From contig NZ_BCTT01000008.1 in NCBI RefSeq assembly GCF_001590905.1, positions 62,001 to 126,000 on the forward strand: 64,000 bases of DNA, read 5' to 3'. How positions within the stretch are numbered: position 1 is the stretch's first letter; every line of letters begins with the position of its first letter. Positions 1 through 9,455 of this stretch are shown piece after piece. Source of the stretch: Serratia grimesii NBRC 13537 (GTDB lineage: Bacteria; Pseudomonadota; Gammaproteobacteria; Enterobacterales; Enterobacteriaceae). The position numbers and the translations under genes are program-made. Below the pieces are notes generated by a model, which made no database searches, was not told where the DNA came from, and worked only from the letters and a program-made list of their open reading frames with translations.

Positions 1-124
1 GCTGGCACACCGGTTGCTGGTGATGAAACAGGGCGAAGTGGTGGAAAGTGGCCTGACCGACCGGGTGCTGGACGATCCGCATCATCCCTATACCCAACTG
101 CTGGTTTCTTCGGTGCTGTCGTAA
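1..124 (+). CDS. phnK: C-P lyase system ATP-binding protein PhnK, C-terminal end (partial)
   Basis: Only the last 40 codons are in the window; the reading frame begins at base 2 and stops with TAA at 122-124. The visible tail (LLVMKQGEVVESGLTD, then DDPHHPYTQLL) is nearly identical to the end of E. coli PhnK, an ABC-type ATPase-fold protein that associates with the PhnGHIJ carbon-phosphorus lyase core. It lies 16 bp before phnL in the same direction, as in other phn operons. The Walker motifs lie upstream of the window and cannot be assessed. Confidence 0.93.
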   Translation, partial: LAHRLLVMKQGEVVESGLTDRVLDDPHHPYTQLLVSSVLS

Positions 125-140
125 CGCAAGGTGATAACAG

Positions 141-845
141 ATGACTATTCAAATCCGGGTTGAACACCTTAGTAAAACCTTTGTGCTCCACCAGCAGCAC
201 GGCACACAACTGCCGGTGCTACACGATGCCAACATGACCGTCAGCAGTGGCGAATGCGTGGTGCTGCACGGGCATTCCGGCAGCGGAAAATCGACTCTAT
301 TACGTTCGCTGTACGCTAACTACCTGCCCGACAGCGGCCATATTTGGGTCAATCATCAGGGGGAATGGCTGGACATGGTGCAGGCCGAAGCGCGCCAGAT
401 CCTGGCGGTTCGCCGCCATACCCTCGGCTGGGTCAGTCAATTTCTGCGGGTGATCCCGCGGATCAGCGCGCTGGACGTCGTGATGCAGCCGCTGCTGGAA
501 CAGGGCGTAAACCGCGCCGAATGCCGCGAACGCGCCGAGACGCTGCTCAATCAGCTCAACGTACCGCAGCGCCTGTGGCAGTTGGCCCCCTCCACCTTCT
601 CCGGTGGTGAACAACAACGGGTGAACATCGCGCGCGGCTTTATTGTCGACTACCCGATCCTGCTACTCGATGAGCCGACCGCGTCACTCGACAGCCGCAA
701 CAGCGCGGCAGTGGTCGGGCTGATCGAACAGGCTAAACAACGCGGCGCGGCGATCGTCGGTATTTTCCATGACGAAGGCGTCCGCCAACAGGTCGCCGAC
801 CGGTTATATGACATGCAGGCGCCACAGGCGCTGGAGATCCTCTGA
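141..845 (+). CDS. phnL: Phosphonate C-P lyase system protein PhnL
   Basis: A 234-residue ABC ATPase-fold protein. Walker A is GHSGSGKST at residues 44-52, the signature SGGEQQR lies near residue 155, and Walker B with D-loop ([11 protein letters not shown]) is near residue 175. PhnL acts with PhnI, PhnG and PhnH when the phosphonate is coupled to ATP to form the ribose 1-phosphonate 5-triphosphate, and it also associates with the C-P lyase core complex. Its length matches the E. coli protein. Its TGA shares one base with the phnM start, so translational coupling is likely. There is no membrane segment, consistent with a cytoplasmic catalytic role rather than transport. Confidence 0.96.
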   Translation: MTIQIRVEHLSKTFVLHQQHGTQLPVLHDANMTVSSGECVVLHGHSGSGKSTLLRSLYANYLPDSGHIWVNHQGEWLDMVQAEARQILAVRRHTLGWVSQFLRVIPRISALDVVMQPLLEQGVNRAECRERAETLLNQLNVPQRLWQLAPSTFSGGEQQRVNIARGFIVDYPILLLDEPTASLDSRNSAAVVGLIEQAKQRGAAIVGIFHDEGVRQQVADRLYDMQAPQALEIL

Positions 846-1981
846 TGATCATCAATAACGTTAAACTGGTGCTGGAAGATCAGATCGTAGAAGGATCGCT
901 GGAGGTAAGCGACGGTATTATTCGCAGCTTTGCCGATACGCCAAGCCAATTGCCACAAGCACTGAACGGCGAAGGCGGCTGGCTGCTGCCGGGGTTAATT
1001 GAACTGCACACCGATAACTTAGACAAGTTTTTCACCCCGCGCCCAAATGTCGACTGGCCAGCGCATTCGGCGATGAGCAGCCATGATGCACTGATGGTGG
1101 CCAACGGCATCACCACGGTGCTGGACGCGGTGGCGATAGGTGACGTACGTGACGGCGGTCATCGTCTGGAAAACCTGCAAAAAATGATCGACGCGGTGAT
1201 CCACAGCCAGCGCGCCGGGGTCAATCGCGCCGAACACCGGTTGCACCTGCGCTGCGAACTGCCCAACGAAAGTACCCTGCCGCTGTTCGAACAACTGATG
1301 GACAAACCCGGCGTGTCGCTGGTGTCGTTGATGGACCATTCACCGGGCCAGCGCCAGTTCGCCTCACGCGAAAAATACCGGGAGTATTATCAGGGCAAAT
1401 ATCATCTCAATGATCAGCAGATGAGCGAGTATGAAGAGCGGCAGGTCGAGCTTTCTGGCCGCTGGGCCACGCCGAATCGCGAAGCCATTGCCGCCCATTG
1501 TCGGGCGCGTAAAATTTCGCTCGCCAGCCACGACGATGCTACCGCCGCCCACGTCAACGAATCCTGCGCACTGGGTAGTGTGATTGCCGAATTCCCCACT
1601 ACCGAAGATGCTGCCCTTGCTTCGCACCAACAAGGATTGCAGGTGCTGATGGGCGCACCGAACATCGTGCGTGGCGGCTCACATTCCGGCAACGTTGCAG
1701 CGCACCATCTGGCGACGCTGGGGGTGCTAGATATCTTATCCTCAGATTATTACCCGGCCAGTCTATTGGATGCAGCATTTCGCATCGCCGCCGATGAGCG
1801 CAATGGCTATAACTTGCCGCAAGCGGTACAGATGATCACCCGCAACCCGGCCAGGGCGTTGGATTTGCAGGATCGCGGTACCATCGCCGAAGGATTACGC
1901 GCGGATCTGGTATTAGCACGGTCGCACGGCGAGCACATCTACGTGCAAAACGTGTGGCGCCAGGGCAAGCAGGTGTTCTGA
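845..1981 (+). CDS. phnM: Alpha-D-ribose 1-methylphosphonate 5-triphosphate diphosphatase PhnM
   Basis: A 378-residue amidohydrolase-superfamily protein. Metal-binding motifs characteristic of the family are visible: ELHTDNLDK near residue 55, MDHSPGQRQ near 163, ASHDD near 227 and SSDYYP near 300. In the C-P lyase pathway PhnM removes pyrophosphate from the ribose 1-alkylphosphonate 5-triphosphate, giving the 5-phosphate that PhnJ cleaves. The ATG at 845 overlaps the phnL stop by one base, and the TGA at 1979-1981 overlaps the phnN ATG by one base, so phnL-M-N form a tightly coupled unit. Length and motifs are normal and nothing appears missing. Confidence 0.96.
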   Translation: MIINNVKLVLEDQIVEGSLEVSDGIIRSFADTPSQLPQALNGEGGWLLPGLIELHTDNLDKFFTPRPNVDWPAHSAMSSHDALMVANGITTVLDAVAIGDVRDGGHRLENLQKMIDAVIHSQRAGVNRAEHRLHLRCELPNESTLPLFEQLMDKPGVSLVSLMDHSPGQRQFASREKYREYYQGKYHLNDQQMSEYEERQVELSGRWATPNREAIAAHCRARKISLASHDDATAAHVNESCALGSVIAEFPTTEDAALASHQQGLQVLMGAPNIVRGGSHSGNVAAHHLATLGVLDILSSDYYPASLLDAAFRIAADERNGYNLPQAVQMITRNPARALDLQDRGTIAEGLRADLVLARSHGEHIYVQNVWRQGKQVF

Positions 1982-2550
1982 TGGCGCATCTTATCTATCT
2001 GGTGGGGCCTTCCGGCTCGGGTAAAGACAGCCTGCTGGCTGCACTGCGTGCCGATGCTGATAACGCGCCGCTGGTCGCGCACCGCTATATCACCAGACCG
2101 GCAGACGCCGGCTGCGAGAACCATATTGCACTTAGCGAACCGGAGTTCCTGCGCCGCCGTGCCAAGGGGCTTTTTGCCCTCGACTGGCAAGCGCACCAAC
2201 ACCATTACGCCTTTGGGATCGAGGTGGATCTCTGGTTACTTCAGGGGATCGACGTGGTGGTCAATGGTTCGCGCGCCCACCTGCCGCAGGCGCAGCAGCG
2301 CTACGGTGTACAACTGCTGCCGGTGTGCCTGCAAGTCAGCACCGATATTCTGCGTCAGCGTCTACAGAACCGTGGACGTGAAAGTGCCGACCAGATCGAG
2401 CAGCGACTGGTACGGGCAGCGGAGTATCAACAGCATCTGCCCACCCATTGCCGTTTGTTGGATAACGACGGCAACCTCGATGACACTTTGGCAGCGCTTT
2501 TCGCGCTGCTTCCTTCATCCACAAAATACCCTCAGGACGCCATACTATGA
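1981..2550 (+). CDS. phnN: Ribose 1,5-bisphosphate phosphokinase PhnN
   Basis: A 189-residue guanylate-kinase-like protein with the P-loop [10 protein letters not shown] at residues 8-17. PhnN converts ribose 1,5-bisphosphate to PRPP, the last step of the C-P lyase pathway. The ATG at 1981 overlaps the phnM stop (TGATG) and gives the expected [10 protein letters not shown] start; an in-frame upstream start at 1954 would lie inside phnM and is not preferred. Its TGA at 2548-2550 lies within the ATGA that begins the next gene, a 4-base overlap. Confidence 0.95.
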   Translation: MAHLIYLVGPSGSGKDSLLAALRADADNAPLVAHRYITRPADAGCENHIALSEPEFLRRRAKGLFALDWQAHQHHYAFGIEVDLWLLQGIDVVVNGSRAHLPQAQQRYGVQLLPVCLQVSTDILRQRLQNRGRESADQIEQRLVRAAEYQQHLPTHCRLLDNDGNLDDTLAALFALLPSSTKYPQDAIL

Positions 2551-3149
2551 GCGACTTTGCACAACCGAGAATCGGCGACAACGTAACCCTAACCCGCAGT
2601 CGACTCGGTCAGTATGTCCACCTGGCTGATGACGCGATTCTGGAAGAAGTGGAAATGGGCGACTATTCCTACACTGCCGGACATAACCAGATTTTCTACG
2701 CTACCATCGGCAAATTTGTGTCAATCGCCTCTTACGCACGCATCAATCCTGGCAACCACCCAACCTACCAACGCATCGCCCAACATCATTTCACCTACCG
2801 TGCTTCAGAGTACGATCTGGGTGAAGATGACGAGGCATTTTTCGACTGGCGACGTGAGCACCATGTGACCATAGGCCACGATGTGTGGATCGGCCATAAC
2901 GCCATCGTGATGCCCGGCGTCAGCATCGGCAACGGTGCGGTAATTGGTAGTGCCGCCGTGGTGACCAAGGATGTGGCCCCTTATGAGATTGTCGCCGGGG
3001 TGGCGGCCAAAAAGATCGGCATGCGTTTTGATGATGCACTGATTGAACGTATCGAACGTAGCCAGTGGTGGCATTGGGATCATCAGACGCTACAGCAACG
3101 GCTGGCAGATTTTCGCGACATTCATGCCTTTGCAGAAAAATATCTCTAG
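2547..3149 (+). CDS. Phosphonate-cluster hexapeptide-repeat acyltransferase
   Basis: A 200-residue left-handed beta-helix transferase. Hexapeptide turns are visible at the N-terminus and again around residues 108-150 ([18 protein letters not shown], then [14 protein letters not shown]), as in chloramphenicol/virginiamycin-type xenobiotic acetyltransferases. Members in phn operons are annotated as phosphonate-metabolism transferases of unproven substrate. E. coli instead carries a GNAT N-acetyltransferase, PhnO, between phnN and phnP, so this protein may play an equivalent role acting on aminophosphonates; that equivalence is my inference. It starts within the ATGA overlap with phnN and is followed by 84 bp before phnP. 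Confidence 0.85.
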   Translation: MSDFAQPRIGDNVTLTRSRLGQYVHLADDAILEEVEMGDYSYTAGHNQIFYATIGKFVSIASYARINPGNHPTYQRIAQHHFTYRASEYDLGEDDEAFFDWRREHHVTIGHDVWIGHNAIVMPGVSIGNGAVIGSAAVVTKDVAPYEIVAGVAAKKIGMRFDDALIERIERSQWWHWDHQTLQQRLADFRDIHAFAEKYL

Positions 3150-3233
3150 AGCCTTATCAATCTTACCCAATGAATTTCACGTTGCAGCCAACAAGGCTGT
3201 GGCGTGAAAGGCAAAGAGGATGGGAGTGACGAC

Positions 3234-4016
3234 ATGCAACTGACGTTTCTCGGTACCGGCGGCGCGCAACAGATCCCCGTGTTTGGTTGCGATTGTTTAG
3301 TCTGTCAGCGGGCGCGACGCGAGCCTGCATTCAGGCGCAGACCTTGCAGCGCGATGCTTAAATTTCAGGGAGAAACGACCTTGCTGGATGCAGGATTACC
3401 GTCGTTAGAACGGCGCTTTTCGGCGGGGGAAATTCAACGTTTTTTACTGACACATTACCACATGGATCACGTACAGGGGTTATTTCCTTTGCGTTGGGGG
3501 TGCGGAAATTTCATCCCCGTGTACGGTCCGGCAGATGAACAGGGTTGCGATGATCTCTTTAAGCACCCCGGTATTCTGGCATTTCAACCTCCGTTCAAAC
3601 CTTTCGAAACCCTTGAGTTGGGAGGATTGCTCGTCACGCCGCTGCCTCTGCATCATTCGAAACTCACACTGGGTTATCTGATCCAGGCCGCAGGGAAATC
3701 GCTGGCCTACCTGACCGATACTGTCGGTTTGCCGCCGGATACCGACGCTTTCCTGCGCCAGGTACCGCTGGATTTGCTGATACTCGACTGTAGTCTGCCG
3801 CCCCAACCCCAGATGCCACGTAATCATAACGATTTAACCCGCGCGTTGGAGATTCAGCAGCGCCTGCAGCCAGGCCGCACTTTGCTTACGCATATCAGCC
3901 ATCATCTCGATCTGTGGCTGATGGATAACGAATTACCACTCGACCTGGAGCTGGCGTTCGATAATCTCAGTGTGCGCTGTGAAAGCAATGCAGCCGATCG
4001 GATTCCAATACCTTAA
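3234..4016 (+). CDS. phnP: Phosphoribosyl 1,2-cyclic phosphate phosphodiesterase PhnP
   Basis: A 260-residue metallo-beta-lactamase-fold protein with LTHYHMDHVQG near residue 75 (the HxHxDH metal site), further metal ligands around LTDTVG and ILDCS, and a terminal LLTHISHHLD. The cysteine cluster CDCLVC near residue 18 matches the structural zinc site of the E. coli enzyme. PhnP opens 5-phospho-ribosyl 1,2-cyclic phosphate to ribose 1,5-bisphosphate, the PhnN substrate. I chose the ATG at 3234 because GGGAG lies 7 bases upstream and the protein then begins MQLTFLGTGG as in the family; a GTG at 3204 would add ten residues. The 3' end overlaps the convergent yraR-like gene by 50 bp. Confidence 0.95.
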   Translation: MQLTFLGTGGAQQIPVFGCDCLVCQRARREPAFRRRPCSAMLKFQGETTLLDAGLPSLERRFSAGEIQRFLLTHYHMDHVQGLFPLRWGCGNFIPVYGPADEQGCDDLFKHPGILAFQPPFKPFETLELGGLLVTPLPLHHSKLTLGYLIQAAGKSLAYLTDTVGLPPDTDAFLRQVPLDLLILDCSLPPQPQMPRNHNDLTRALEIQQRLQPGRTLLTHISHHLDLWLMDNELPLDLELAFDNLSVRCESNAADRIPIP

Positions 4017-4605
4017 CGCCGCTGCCGGGGCTGAACGCCTGCTCCAACAGCGTTTGCGCCACGTCTTTTGCGGCAACTGCGCGCCATTTGCCGGGTAACA
4101 ATGTGAACAGTGGCGCGGTGATACGTTCAAGCAAACGTGGCGATGAACGCTCGCCCAACAACATCGATGGGCGCACCAACGTCAGTCGCGGCCAGTTTTG
4201 CTCACGCAATGCCTGCTCCATCTCCCCTTTAGTACGGTTATAGAGGAAGGTGGAACGGATATTCGCCCCTAGCGCACTGACAACGAGACAGTGCTGGGCG
4301 CCCAACCGCCGGCCGGTCAACGCGCTTTCGATCACCAGTGTGTAGTCGACGTAGTGGAAATTAGCATCGCTGCCTGCCTCACGTCGTGTGGTGCCTAAGC
4401 AACAGAAAACAATATCGACCGGCTGCTCCTGCTTTGTCAGTAGTGCGAACAGGTCATCACCCACGGGGTTGACTAATTTTCCATGCGCCGGCAGCGGCTT
4501 GCGCGTTGGCGCCACGATCGCCGTGACCTGCGGATCGGCCTGCAACAGGCGCAACAATTCGCGCCCCACCAACCCGGTAGCCCCTACAATGAATACCCGT
4601 GCCAT
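3967..4605 (-). CDS. yraR: NAD(P)-binding Rossmann-fold protein, YraR family
   Basis: A 212-residue short-chain dehydrogenase-like protein. The N-terminal GATGLVGRELL dinucleotide-binding motif, the central CCLGTTRREAGS and the YNRTKGEME segment match E. coli YraR closely over the whole length. No defined substrate is known; it belongs to the atypical NAD(P)H-binding family related to HTATIP2/CC3. It is convergent with phnP, and the last 50 bp of the two genes overlap, so each coding end is antisense to the other. The start is the ATG at 4605. Confidence 0.88.
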   Translation of the reverse strand: MARVFIVGATGLVGRELLRLLQADPQVTAIVAPTRKPLPAHGKLVNPVGDDLFALLTKQEQPVDIVFCCLGTTRREAGSDANFHYVDYTLVIESALTGRRLGAQHCLVVSALGANIRSTFLYNRTKGEMEQALREQNWPRLTLVRPSMLLGERSSPRLLERITAPLFTLLPGKWRAVAAKDVAQTLLEQAFSPGSGVKVLESDRLHCFHSAH

Positions 4606-4651
4606 ATACCCTCCTGCCGATTGATCACTCTGAAAAGTATAGTTTATTACG

Positions 4652-5092
4652 TCAGATCCGCGCCCAATGCAGTTTCTTGCCGAAGCCGAGGGTGTTGTCG
4701 GTCATTTTCACTTCTTGTAGAGCCAGCCGCCAAATCGGCGCTTTCATCATCTTGGCTATTGGAAAACGCTTGCAGTAACGCGCACGTGCCCGCATTTCTT
4801 CATCGCCGCTCAGCATCACCGCTTCAGCGCGATACTGTACGCCGCGGATCAACGCGATAGTCTTCGGCTTTGGTGCGATAGTGCCGACCACTCGGCTATT
4901 TTGCAGCATCAACTCGCCATGACGAGTGTGCGTTTCCGTCATCAGCCACAGCGCCATATTCTCGGCATCAAGCACGTAAAAACAGTTGGCGCACCACATG
5001 TCCATACCATTACCGGCGCAAAGCGTTAGCACATGCTGCTTACTGAGGAAATGTACGATCTGTTGTTGCTCTTCAGTCGTTTTCAACGTCAA
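4652..5092 (-). CDS. yhbP: YhbP family FMN-binding split-barrel protein (UPF0306)
   Basis: A 146-residue protein collinear with E. coli YhbP, a predicted pyridoxamine 5'-phosphate oxidase-like split barrel. Shared blocks include [53 protein letters not shown] and [12 protein letters not shown]. The biochemical role is unknown. It is transcribed away from the speF leader region and sits 46 bp upstream of yraR on the same strand, possibly cotranscribed. Confidence 0.9.
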   Translation of the reverse strand: MTLKTTEEQQQIVHFLSKQHVLTLCAGNGMDMWCANCFYVLDAENMALWLMTETHTRHGELMLQNSRVVGTIAPKPKTIALIRGVQYRAEAVMLSGDEEMRARARYCKRFPIAKMMKAPIWRLALQEVKMTDNTLGFGKKLHWARI

Positions 5093-5516
5093 TTCTCCCT
5101 TTCATCTCTCCTCATCTTACCTTGCGTTGTTGAGGAGGGTCACAAATAACGATAATGCCAGCAAAAATTAAAAACGAATATAAAAACACTAAACATGAAT
5201 TAATATTCCAAAACATCGTGAGTGTATTTATAACATTAAAAAAACAAAGCATCTTCATATGTGCATTATACAGCCAGTTTAGACGCAATTTTTTTGTCCA
5301 CTCTCTATCACCGGCAAGACATGATGCAAAAAATCCTTTTTTTTTATCAATCTATTTACATGCAAAAAATGGCATCACTCACTGTTTATGCACATCACTG
5401 AATAACAAGTGAATAATTATTTATCAATTGCCATATTTACGTGACTAACGTCACACATTTTAGTCTGAAGGGCGTTAAAATAGCGCCATCTTTTCACTCA
5501 GCAAGGTGGATTAGAA
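5093..5516. other. AT-rich intergenic region upstream of the speF leader
   Basis: No convincing gene lies in these 424 bp. The DNA is far more AT-rich than its neighbours, and an 85-codon frame (5155-5412) is low-complexity and looks like a by-product of composition. A small palindrome GTGAC-taac-GTCAC lies at 5441-5454, about 60 bp before the leader ORF, and could be a regulator site. The speF-potE promoter presumably lies between here and 5500, but no strong -35/-10 pair stands out. Confidence 0.6.
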
Positions 5517-5621
5517 ATGGAAAATAACAACCGAAAAATGGCACATATTAGGCGCACTACGCATATTATGATGATGGCTCATCGCAGCTGCTTTAGCTTT
5601 GCCTTCTTTAACTTCAGATAA
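5517..5621 (+). CDS. speFL: speFL leader peptide (ornithine-sensing, arrest peptide)
   Basis: A 34-codon ORF, ATG 5517 to TAA 5619-5621, with the Shine-Dalgarno-like AAGGTGG about 12 bases upstream. The peptide has the same length as E. coli SpeFL and shares MENN at the start, the central HIRRTTHIM, then AHR, and a Phe-rich tail ending FFN-x-R. In E. coli and Salmonella, ornithine binds the nascent SpeFL peptide in the ribosome exit tunnel. The stalled ribosome then prevents Rho-dependent termination before speF. The conserved arginine/histidine core and the position 276 bp upstream of speF support the same mechanism here. Confidence 0.95.
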   Translation: MENNNRKMAHIRRTTHIMMMAHRSCFSFAFFNFR

Positions 5622-5897
5622 CACCCCCTCTCGCTTTACCCAAAGCAGCCGATCACTATTACGTCTACATTATTTATCCTGAGAAATCAGGACGGATATG
5701 CACATCAATTTTTCAGTAAATCGTGCAAGTGAATAGCTGTATCGCGTAAACGCAGCATCAGAAAATACAATAGAGAGAACTCAGGCTGTGCTATTAAGCA
5801 CTGTCATGTTCTTCTCACACTTTTATTTTATATAAGGTAATCACAATAAGATCATTAATCTTGTTGCTGGAATACCTTTGTCTGAAGAATGATAAAA
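5622..5897 (+). promoter_or_regulatory. speF leader RNA: candidate Rho-entry region and hairpin
   Basis: The first 20 bases after the speFL stop are C-rich and G-poor (5622-5641), as expected for a Rho utilisation site exposed when ribosomes release from speFL. A perfect 6-bp hairpin with a GAAA loop (TCCTGA-gaaa-TCAGGA) lies at 5677-5692. The remainder to the speF start is AT-rich. The Rho role is inferred from the E. coli/Salmonella speFL-speF system. Confidence 0.6.
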
Positions 5898-8060
5898 ATG
5901 AATAAATTGAAAATTGCCGCCAATATCAAAACAGTAGGCTGTTTTGAAACCTCTCGTGAAATTGTCGATGTCCATCAGAGTGACTTCAATGATATTGCTG
6001 CCATCGTGCTGTCGGTAGAAGACGTCACTCAGGGTATGGTGGCACACCTCGAAGAGATCGGCTTGAATATTCCTCTGTTTGTCGCAGTTTGCTGCGAAGA
6101 AGAGTTGGACAACGCCATACTCCCAGCCCTGCATGGTGTATTTGAACTCTGTGGCAAAAATACCCAGTTCTATGGCAAACAGCTGGAAGCCGCAGCGGTA
6201 AAATATGAAAGTGAGTTGCTGCCACCATTCTTTAATACGCTCACGCAATATGTCGAGATGGGTAACGCGACCTTTGCTTGCCCAGGGCATCAGGGGGGCG
6301 AATTCTTCCGTAAACATCCGGCAGGACGCCAGTTCTTTGACTTCTTCGGCGAGACCCTTTTCCGTTCTGATATGTGCAACGCAGACGTGAAATTGGGGGA
6401 TTTATTGATTCATGAAGGCGCTCCCTGCGCAGCACAACAGCATGCCGCTAAAGTGTTTAACGCTGATAAAACCTATTTTGTTCTCAACGGTACATCTGCC
6501 TCAAACAAAGTAGCGACCAATGCCCTGCTGACACGCGGTGATTTGGTGCTATTTGACCGTAATAACCATAAATCCAACCATCATGGTGCGCTGATTCAGG
6601 CAGGCGCGACGCCGGTATATCTGGAAACCGCCCGCAATCCGTTCGGGTTCATCGGCGGAATCGACGCCCATTGCTTTGAAGAGCGCTATTTGCGCCAGCA
6701 GATCCGCGAAGTCGCCCCTGAACGCGCCAATGAAGCCAGACCTTTCCGTTTGGCGATCATTCAGTTGGGCACCTATGACGGCACCATTTATAACGCCCGT
6801 CAGGTAGTCGATAAAATTGGCCATCTGTGCGATTACATCCTGTTCGATTCGGCCTGGGTCGGCTATGAGCAATTCATTCCGATGATGAAAGACTGCTCGC
6901 CTTTGCTGCTTGAACTCAATGAAAACGATCCTGGGATCATTGTGACTCAGTCTGTCCATAAGCAGCAGGCCGGGTTCTCACAAACCTCGCAAATTCACAA
7001 GAAAGACAAGCATATCAAGGGGCAAGATCGTTACTGCAACCACAAACGCTTTAACAATGCCTTTATGCTGCATGCTTCCACCAGCCCATTCTACCCACTG
7101 TTTGCCGCACTGGACGTCAATGCCAAAATGCATGAAGGTAAGAGTGGTCAACGTCTGTGGAAAGAGTGCGTTCGCGTAGGCATTGAAGCGCGCAAAATGC
7201 TGCTGGACACCTGTAGCTTAATCAAACCTTTCGTACCGGACCAGATCGACGGCAAAGCCTGGCAATCTTATGACACCGAAGCAATGGCCAACGATTTGCG
7301 TTTCTTCAACTTTATTCCCGGCGAGAAATGGCACGCCTTTGAAGGCTATGCAGAGTCACAGTATTTTGTCGATCCATGCAAGTTACTACTCACCACGCCG
7401 GGTATTGATACGGCAAGTGGCAACTACAGCGATTTCGGTATTCCGGCGACTATCCTGGCCAACTATCTGCGCGAAAACGGCATCGTGCCGGAGAAATGCG
7501 ACCTCAATTCTATTTTGTTCTTGCTCACACCGGCCGAAGACATCGCCAAAATGCAGCATTTGGTGGCGCTTATTGCTCGTTTTGAAAAACATATCGAACA
7601 AGACTCTTTAATTAGCGAAGTCTTGCCTGCGGTTTATAAAAACAATCAGCAGCGTTATGAAAACTATACCCTTCGCCAACTCTGCCAAGAAATGCATGAC
7701 CTCTACGTAAGCTATGACGTTAAAGAACTGCAAAAAGAAATGTTCAGGAAAAGTTATTTCCCTCGCGTAACCATGAATCCACAAGATGCAAACACCGAGT
7801 TTGTTCGCGGCAATGTGGAATTGGTCTCATTGGCGAAAGCCGAAGGCAGAATTGCCGCTGAAGGTGCTTTGCCTTATCCCCCAGGTGTTTTGTGTGTAGT
7901 ACCTGGTGAAATTTGGGGTGGCGCTGCACAGCGTTATTTCCTGGCATTGGAAGAAGGCATCAATTTATTGCCTGGTTTCGCACCGGAATTACAAGGCGTG
8001 TATATCCAGAAAGATGAAGATGGCTGGAACCGCGCGTACGGTTATGTAATGAAAAATTAA
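5898..8060 (+). CDS. speF: Inducible ornithine decarboxylase SpeF
   Basis: A 720-residue PLP-dependent group III (prokaryotic Orn/Lys/Arg) decarboxylase, nearly collinear with E. coli SpeF. It has an N-terminal wing/flavodoxin-like domain (about 1-110), the PLP fold with CPGHQGGEFFRKHPAG near 128-143, HKSNHHG near 224, and the Schiff-base lysine K355 in QSVHKQQAGFSQTSQ, plus a C-terminal domain. It converts ornithine to putrescine and CO2, consuming a proton, and is typically induced at low pH. I prefer the ATG at 5898 over 5889 because GAAG lies about 10 bases upstream and the start MNKLKIA fits the family. potE follows 63 bp downstream. Confidence 0.97.
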   Translation: MNKLKIAANIKTVGCFETSREIVDVHQSDFNDIAAIVLSVEDVTQGMVAHLEEIGLNIPLFVAVCCEEELDNAILPALHGVFELCGKNTQFYGKQLEAAAVKYESELLPPFFNTLTQYVEMGNATFACPGHQGGEFFRKHPAGRQFFDFFGETLFRSDMCNADVKLGDLLIHEGAPCAAQQHAAKVFNADKTYFVLNGTSASNKVATNALLTRGDLVLFDRNNHKSNHHGALIQAGATPVYLETARNPFGFIGGIDAHCFEERYLRQQIREVAPERANEARPFRLAIIQLGTYDGTIYNARQVVDKIGHLCDYILFDSAWVGYEQFIPMMKDCSPLLLELNENDPGIIVTQSVHKQQAGFSQTSQIHKKDKHIKGQDRYCNHKRFNNAFMLHASTSPFYPLFAALDVNAKMHEGKSGQRLWKECVRVGIEARKMLLDTCSLIKPFVPDQIDGKAWQSYDTEAMANDLRFFNFIPGEKWHAFEGYAESQYFVDPCKLLLTTPGIDTASGNYSDFGIPATILANYLRENGIVPEKCDLNSILFLLTPAEDIAKMQHLVALIARFEKHIEQDSLISEVLPAVYKNNQQRYENYTLRQLCQEMHDLYVSYDVKELQKEMFRKSYFPRVTMNPQDANTEFVRGNVELVSLAKAEGRIAAEGALPYPPGVLCVVPGEIWGGAAQRYFLALEEGINLLPGFAPELQGVYIQKDEDGWNRAYGYVMKN

Positions 8061-8123
8061 ACACATTACAAGGCGGTGAATACCCTTCACCGCCCAGATC
8101 GCATTATAAAAGAGAGAATGATC

Positions 8124-9440
8124 ATGAGTAAGTCTAATAATAAAATGGGGGTCGTTCAGTTAACGATCCTAACCGCAGTGAACATGATGGGTTCTGGCAT
8201 AATTATGCTGCCAACCAAACTGGCCGAAGTAGGCACAATTTCCATCGTATCCTGGTTGGTCACTGCCATAGGTTCAATGGCGCTCGCTTATGCTTTTGCC
8301 AAATGCGGCATGTTCAGCCGAAAATCCGGCGGCATGGGCGGGTATGCCGAATACGCCTTCGGTAAATCAGGGAATTTCATGGCGAACTACACCTACGGTG
8401 TATCGTTGCTGATTGCCAATATCGCCATCGCTATTTCCGCCGTCGGCTACGGCACTGAACTGTTTGGCGCCAATCTAAGCCCATTAGGGATCTGTATCGC
8501 CACCATTGGTGTGCTGTGGCTGGCCACGGTCGCTAACTTCGGTGGTGCACGCATTACCGGCAGGATCAGCGGTATCACGGTCTGGGGCGTTATTATCCCG
8601 GTGGTGGGAATCTCGATCATCGGCTGGCACTGGTTCAGTGGCAGCGCCTATATCGCCGCCTGGAATCCGCATTCGGTGCCAACGTTTGAAGCCATTGGGG
8701 CTTCTATCTCCATGACACTGTGGGCCTTCCTGGGTCTTGAATCCGCCTGTGCCAATACTGACGTCGTGGAAAACCCTGAACGTAATGTTCCGATCGCCGT
8801 ACTCGGCGGTACTCTCAGTGCTGCGGTTATCTACATCGTTTCAACCAACGTCATTGCAGGTATCGTACCCAATATGGACCTGGCTAACTCGACCGCGCCT
8901 TTCGGGCTAGCGTTTTCACACATGTTCAACCCGACAGTCGGTAAGATCATCATGGCACTGATGATCATGTCCTGCGTCGGCTCACTACTGGGCTGGCAGT
9001 TCACCATTGCGCAGGTGTTCAAATCCTCTGCCGACAGCGGTTTCTTCCCGAAAATTTTCTCCAAACTCAGCAAGGCCGATGCTCCGGTTAAAGGTATGTT
9101 GACCATCGTGGTGATCCAGAGCGTGCTGTCTCTGATGACCATCAGCCCGTCGCTGAATAAGCAGTTCAACGTGTTGGTGAATCTGGCTGTGGTGACCAAT
9201 ATCATCCCTTACATCTTGTCGATGGCAGCGCTGATCATCATTCAGAAGGTGGCAAAAGTACCGGAGAACAAAGCGCGGATTGCCAATATCATCGCCGGTA
9301 TTGGGGCACTCTACAGCTTCTATGCACTCTACAGCTCCGGCGAAGAAGCCATGATGTGGGGCGCAATTGCCACCTTCCTCGGTTGGACGTTGTACGGTCT
9401 GGTTTCACCTCGTTTTGAAATGGCAGGGAAAAAAGGCTAG
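8124..9440 (+). CDS. potE: Putrescine-ornithine antiporter PotE
   Basis: A 438-residue APC-superfamily antiporter with about 12 hydrophobic segments. The conserved N-terminal stretch NMMGSGIIMLPTKLAEVGTI, the GGMGGYAEYAFGKSGNF loop and LESACANTDVVENPERNVP match E. coli PotE. It exchanges cytoplasmic putrescine for external ornithine, so it feeds and drains SpeF; together they form an acid-resistance and polyamine module. The ATG at 8124 is chosen because AGAGAG lies 7 bases upstream and the protein then begins MSKSNNKMGVV; earlier in-frame codons from 8076 add residues the family lacks. Confidence 0.97.
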   Translation: MSKSNNKMGVVQLTILTAVNMMGSGIIMLPTKLAEVGTISIVSWLVTAIGSMALAYAFAKCGMFSRKSGGMGGYAEYAFGKSGNFMANYTYGVSLLIANIAIAISAVGYGTELFGANLSPLGICIATIGVLWLATVANFGGARITGRISGITVWGVIIPVVGISIIGWHWFSGSAYIAAWNPHSVPTFEAIGASISMTLWAFLGLESACANTDVVENPERNVPIAVLGGTLSAAVIYIVSTNVIAGIVPNMDLANSTAPFGLAFSHMFNPTVGKIIMALMIMSCVGSLLGWQFTIAQVFKSSADSGFFPKIFSKLSKADAPVKGMLTIVVIQSVLSLMTISPSLNKQFNVLVNLAVVTNIIPYILSMAALIIIQKVAKVPENKARIANIIAGIGALYSFYALYSSGEEAMMWGAIATFLGWTLYGLVSPRFEMAGKKG

Positions 9441-9455
9441 CGGTAATAAGCCATG

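Noticed and set aside
5155-5412. 85-codon frame upstream of speFL
   Set aside because: Low-complexity Lys/Asn/Phe-rich translation of AT-rich DNA with no ribosome site; the interval is better read as regulatory.
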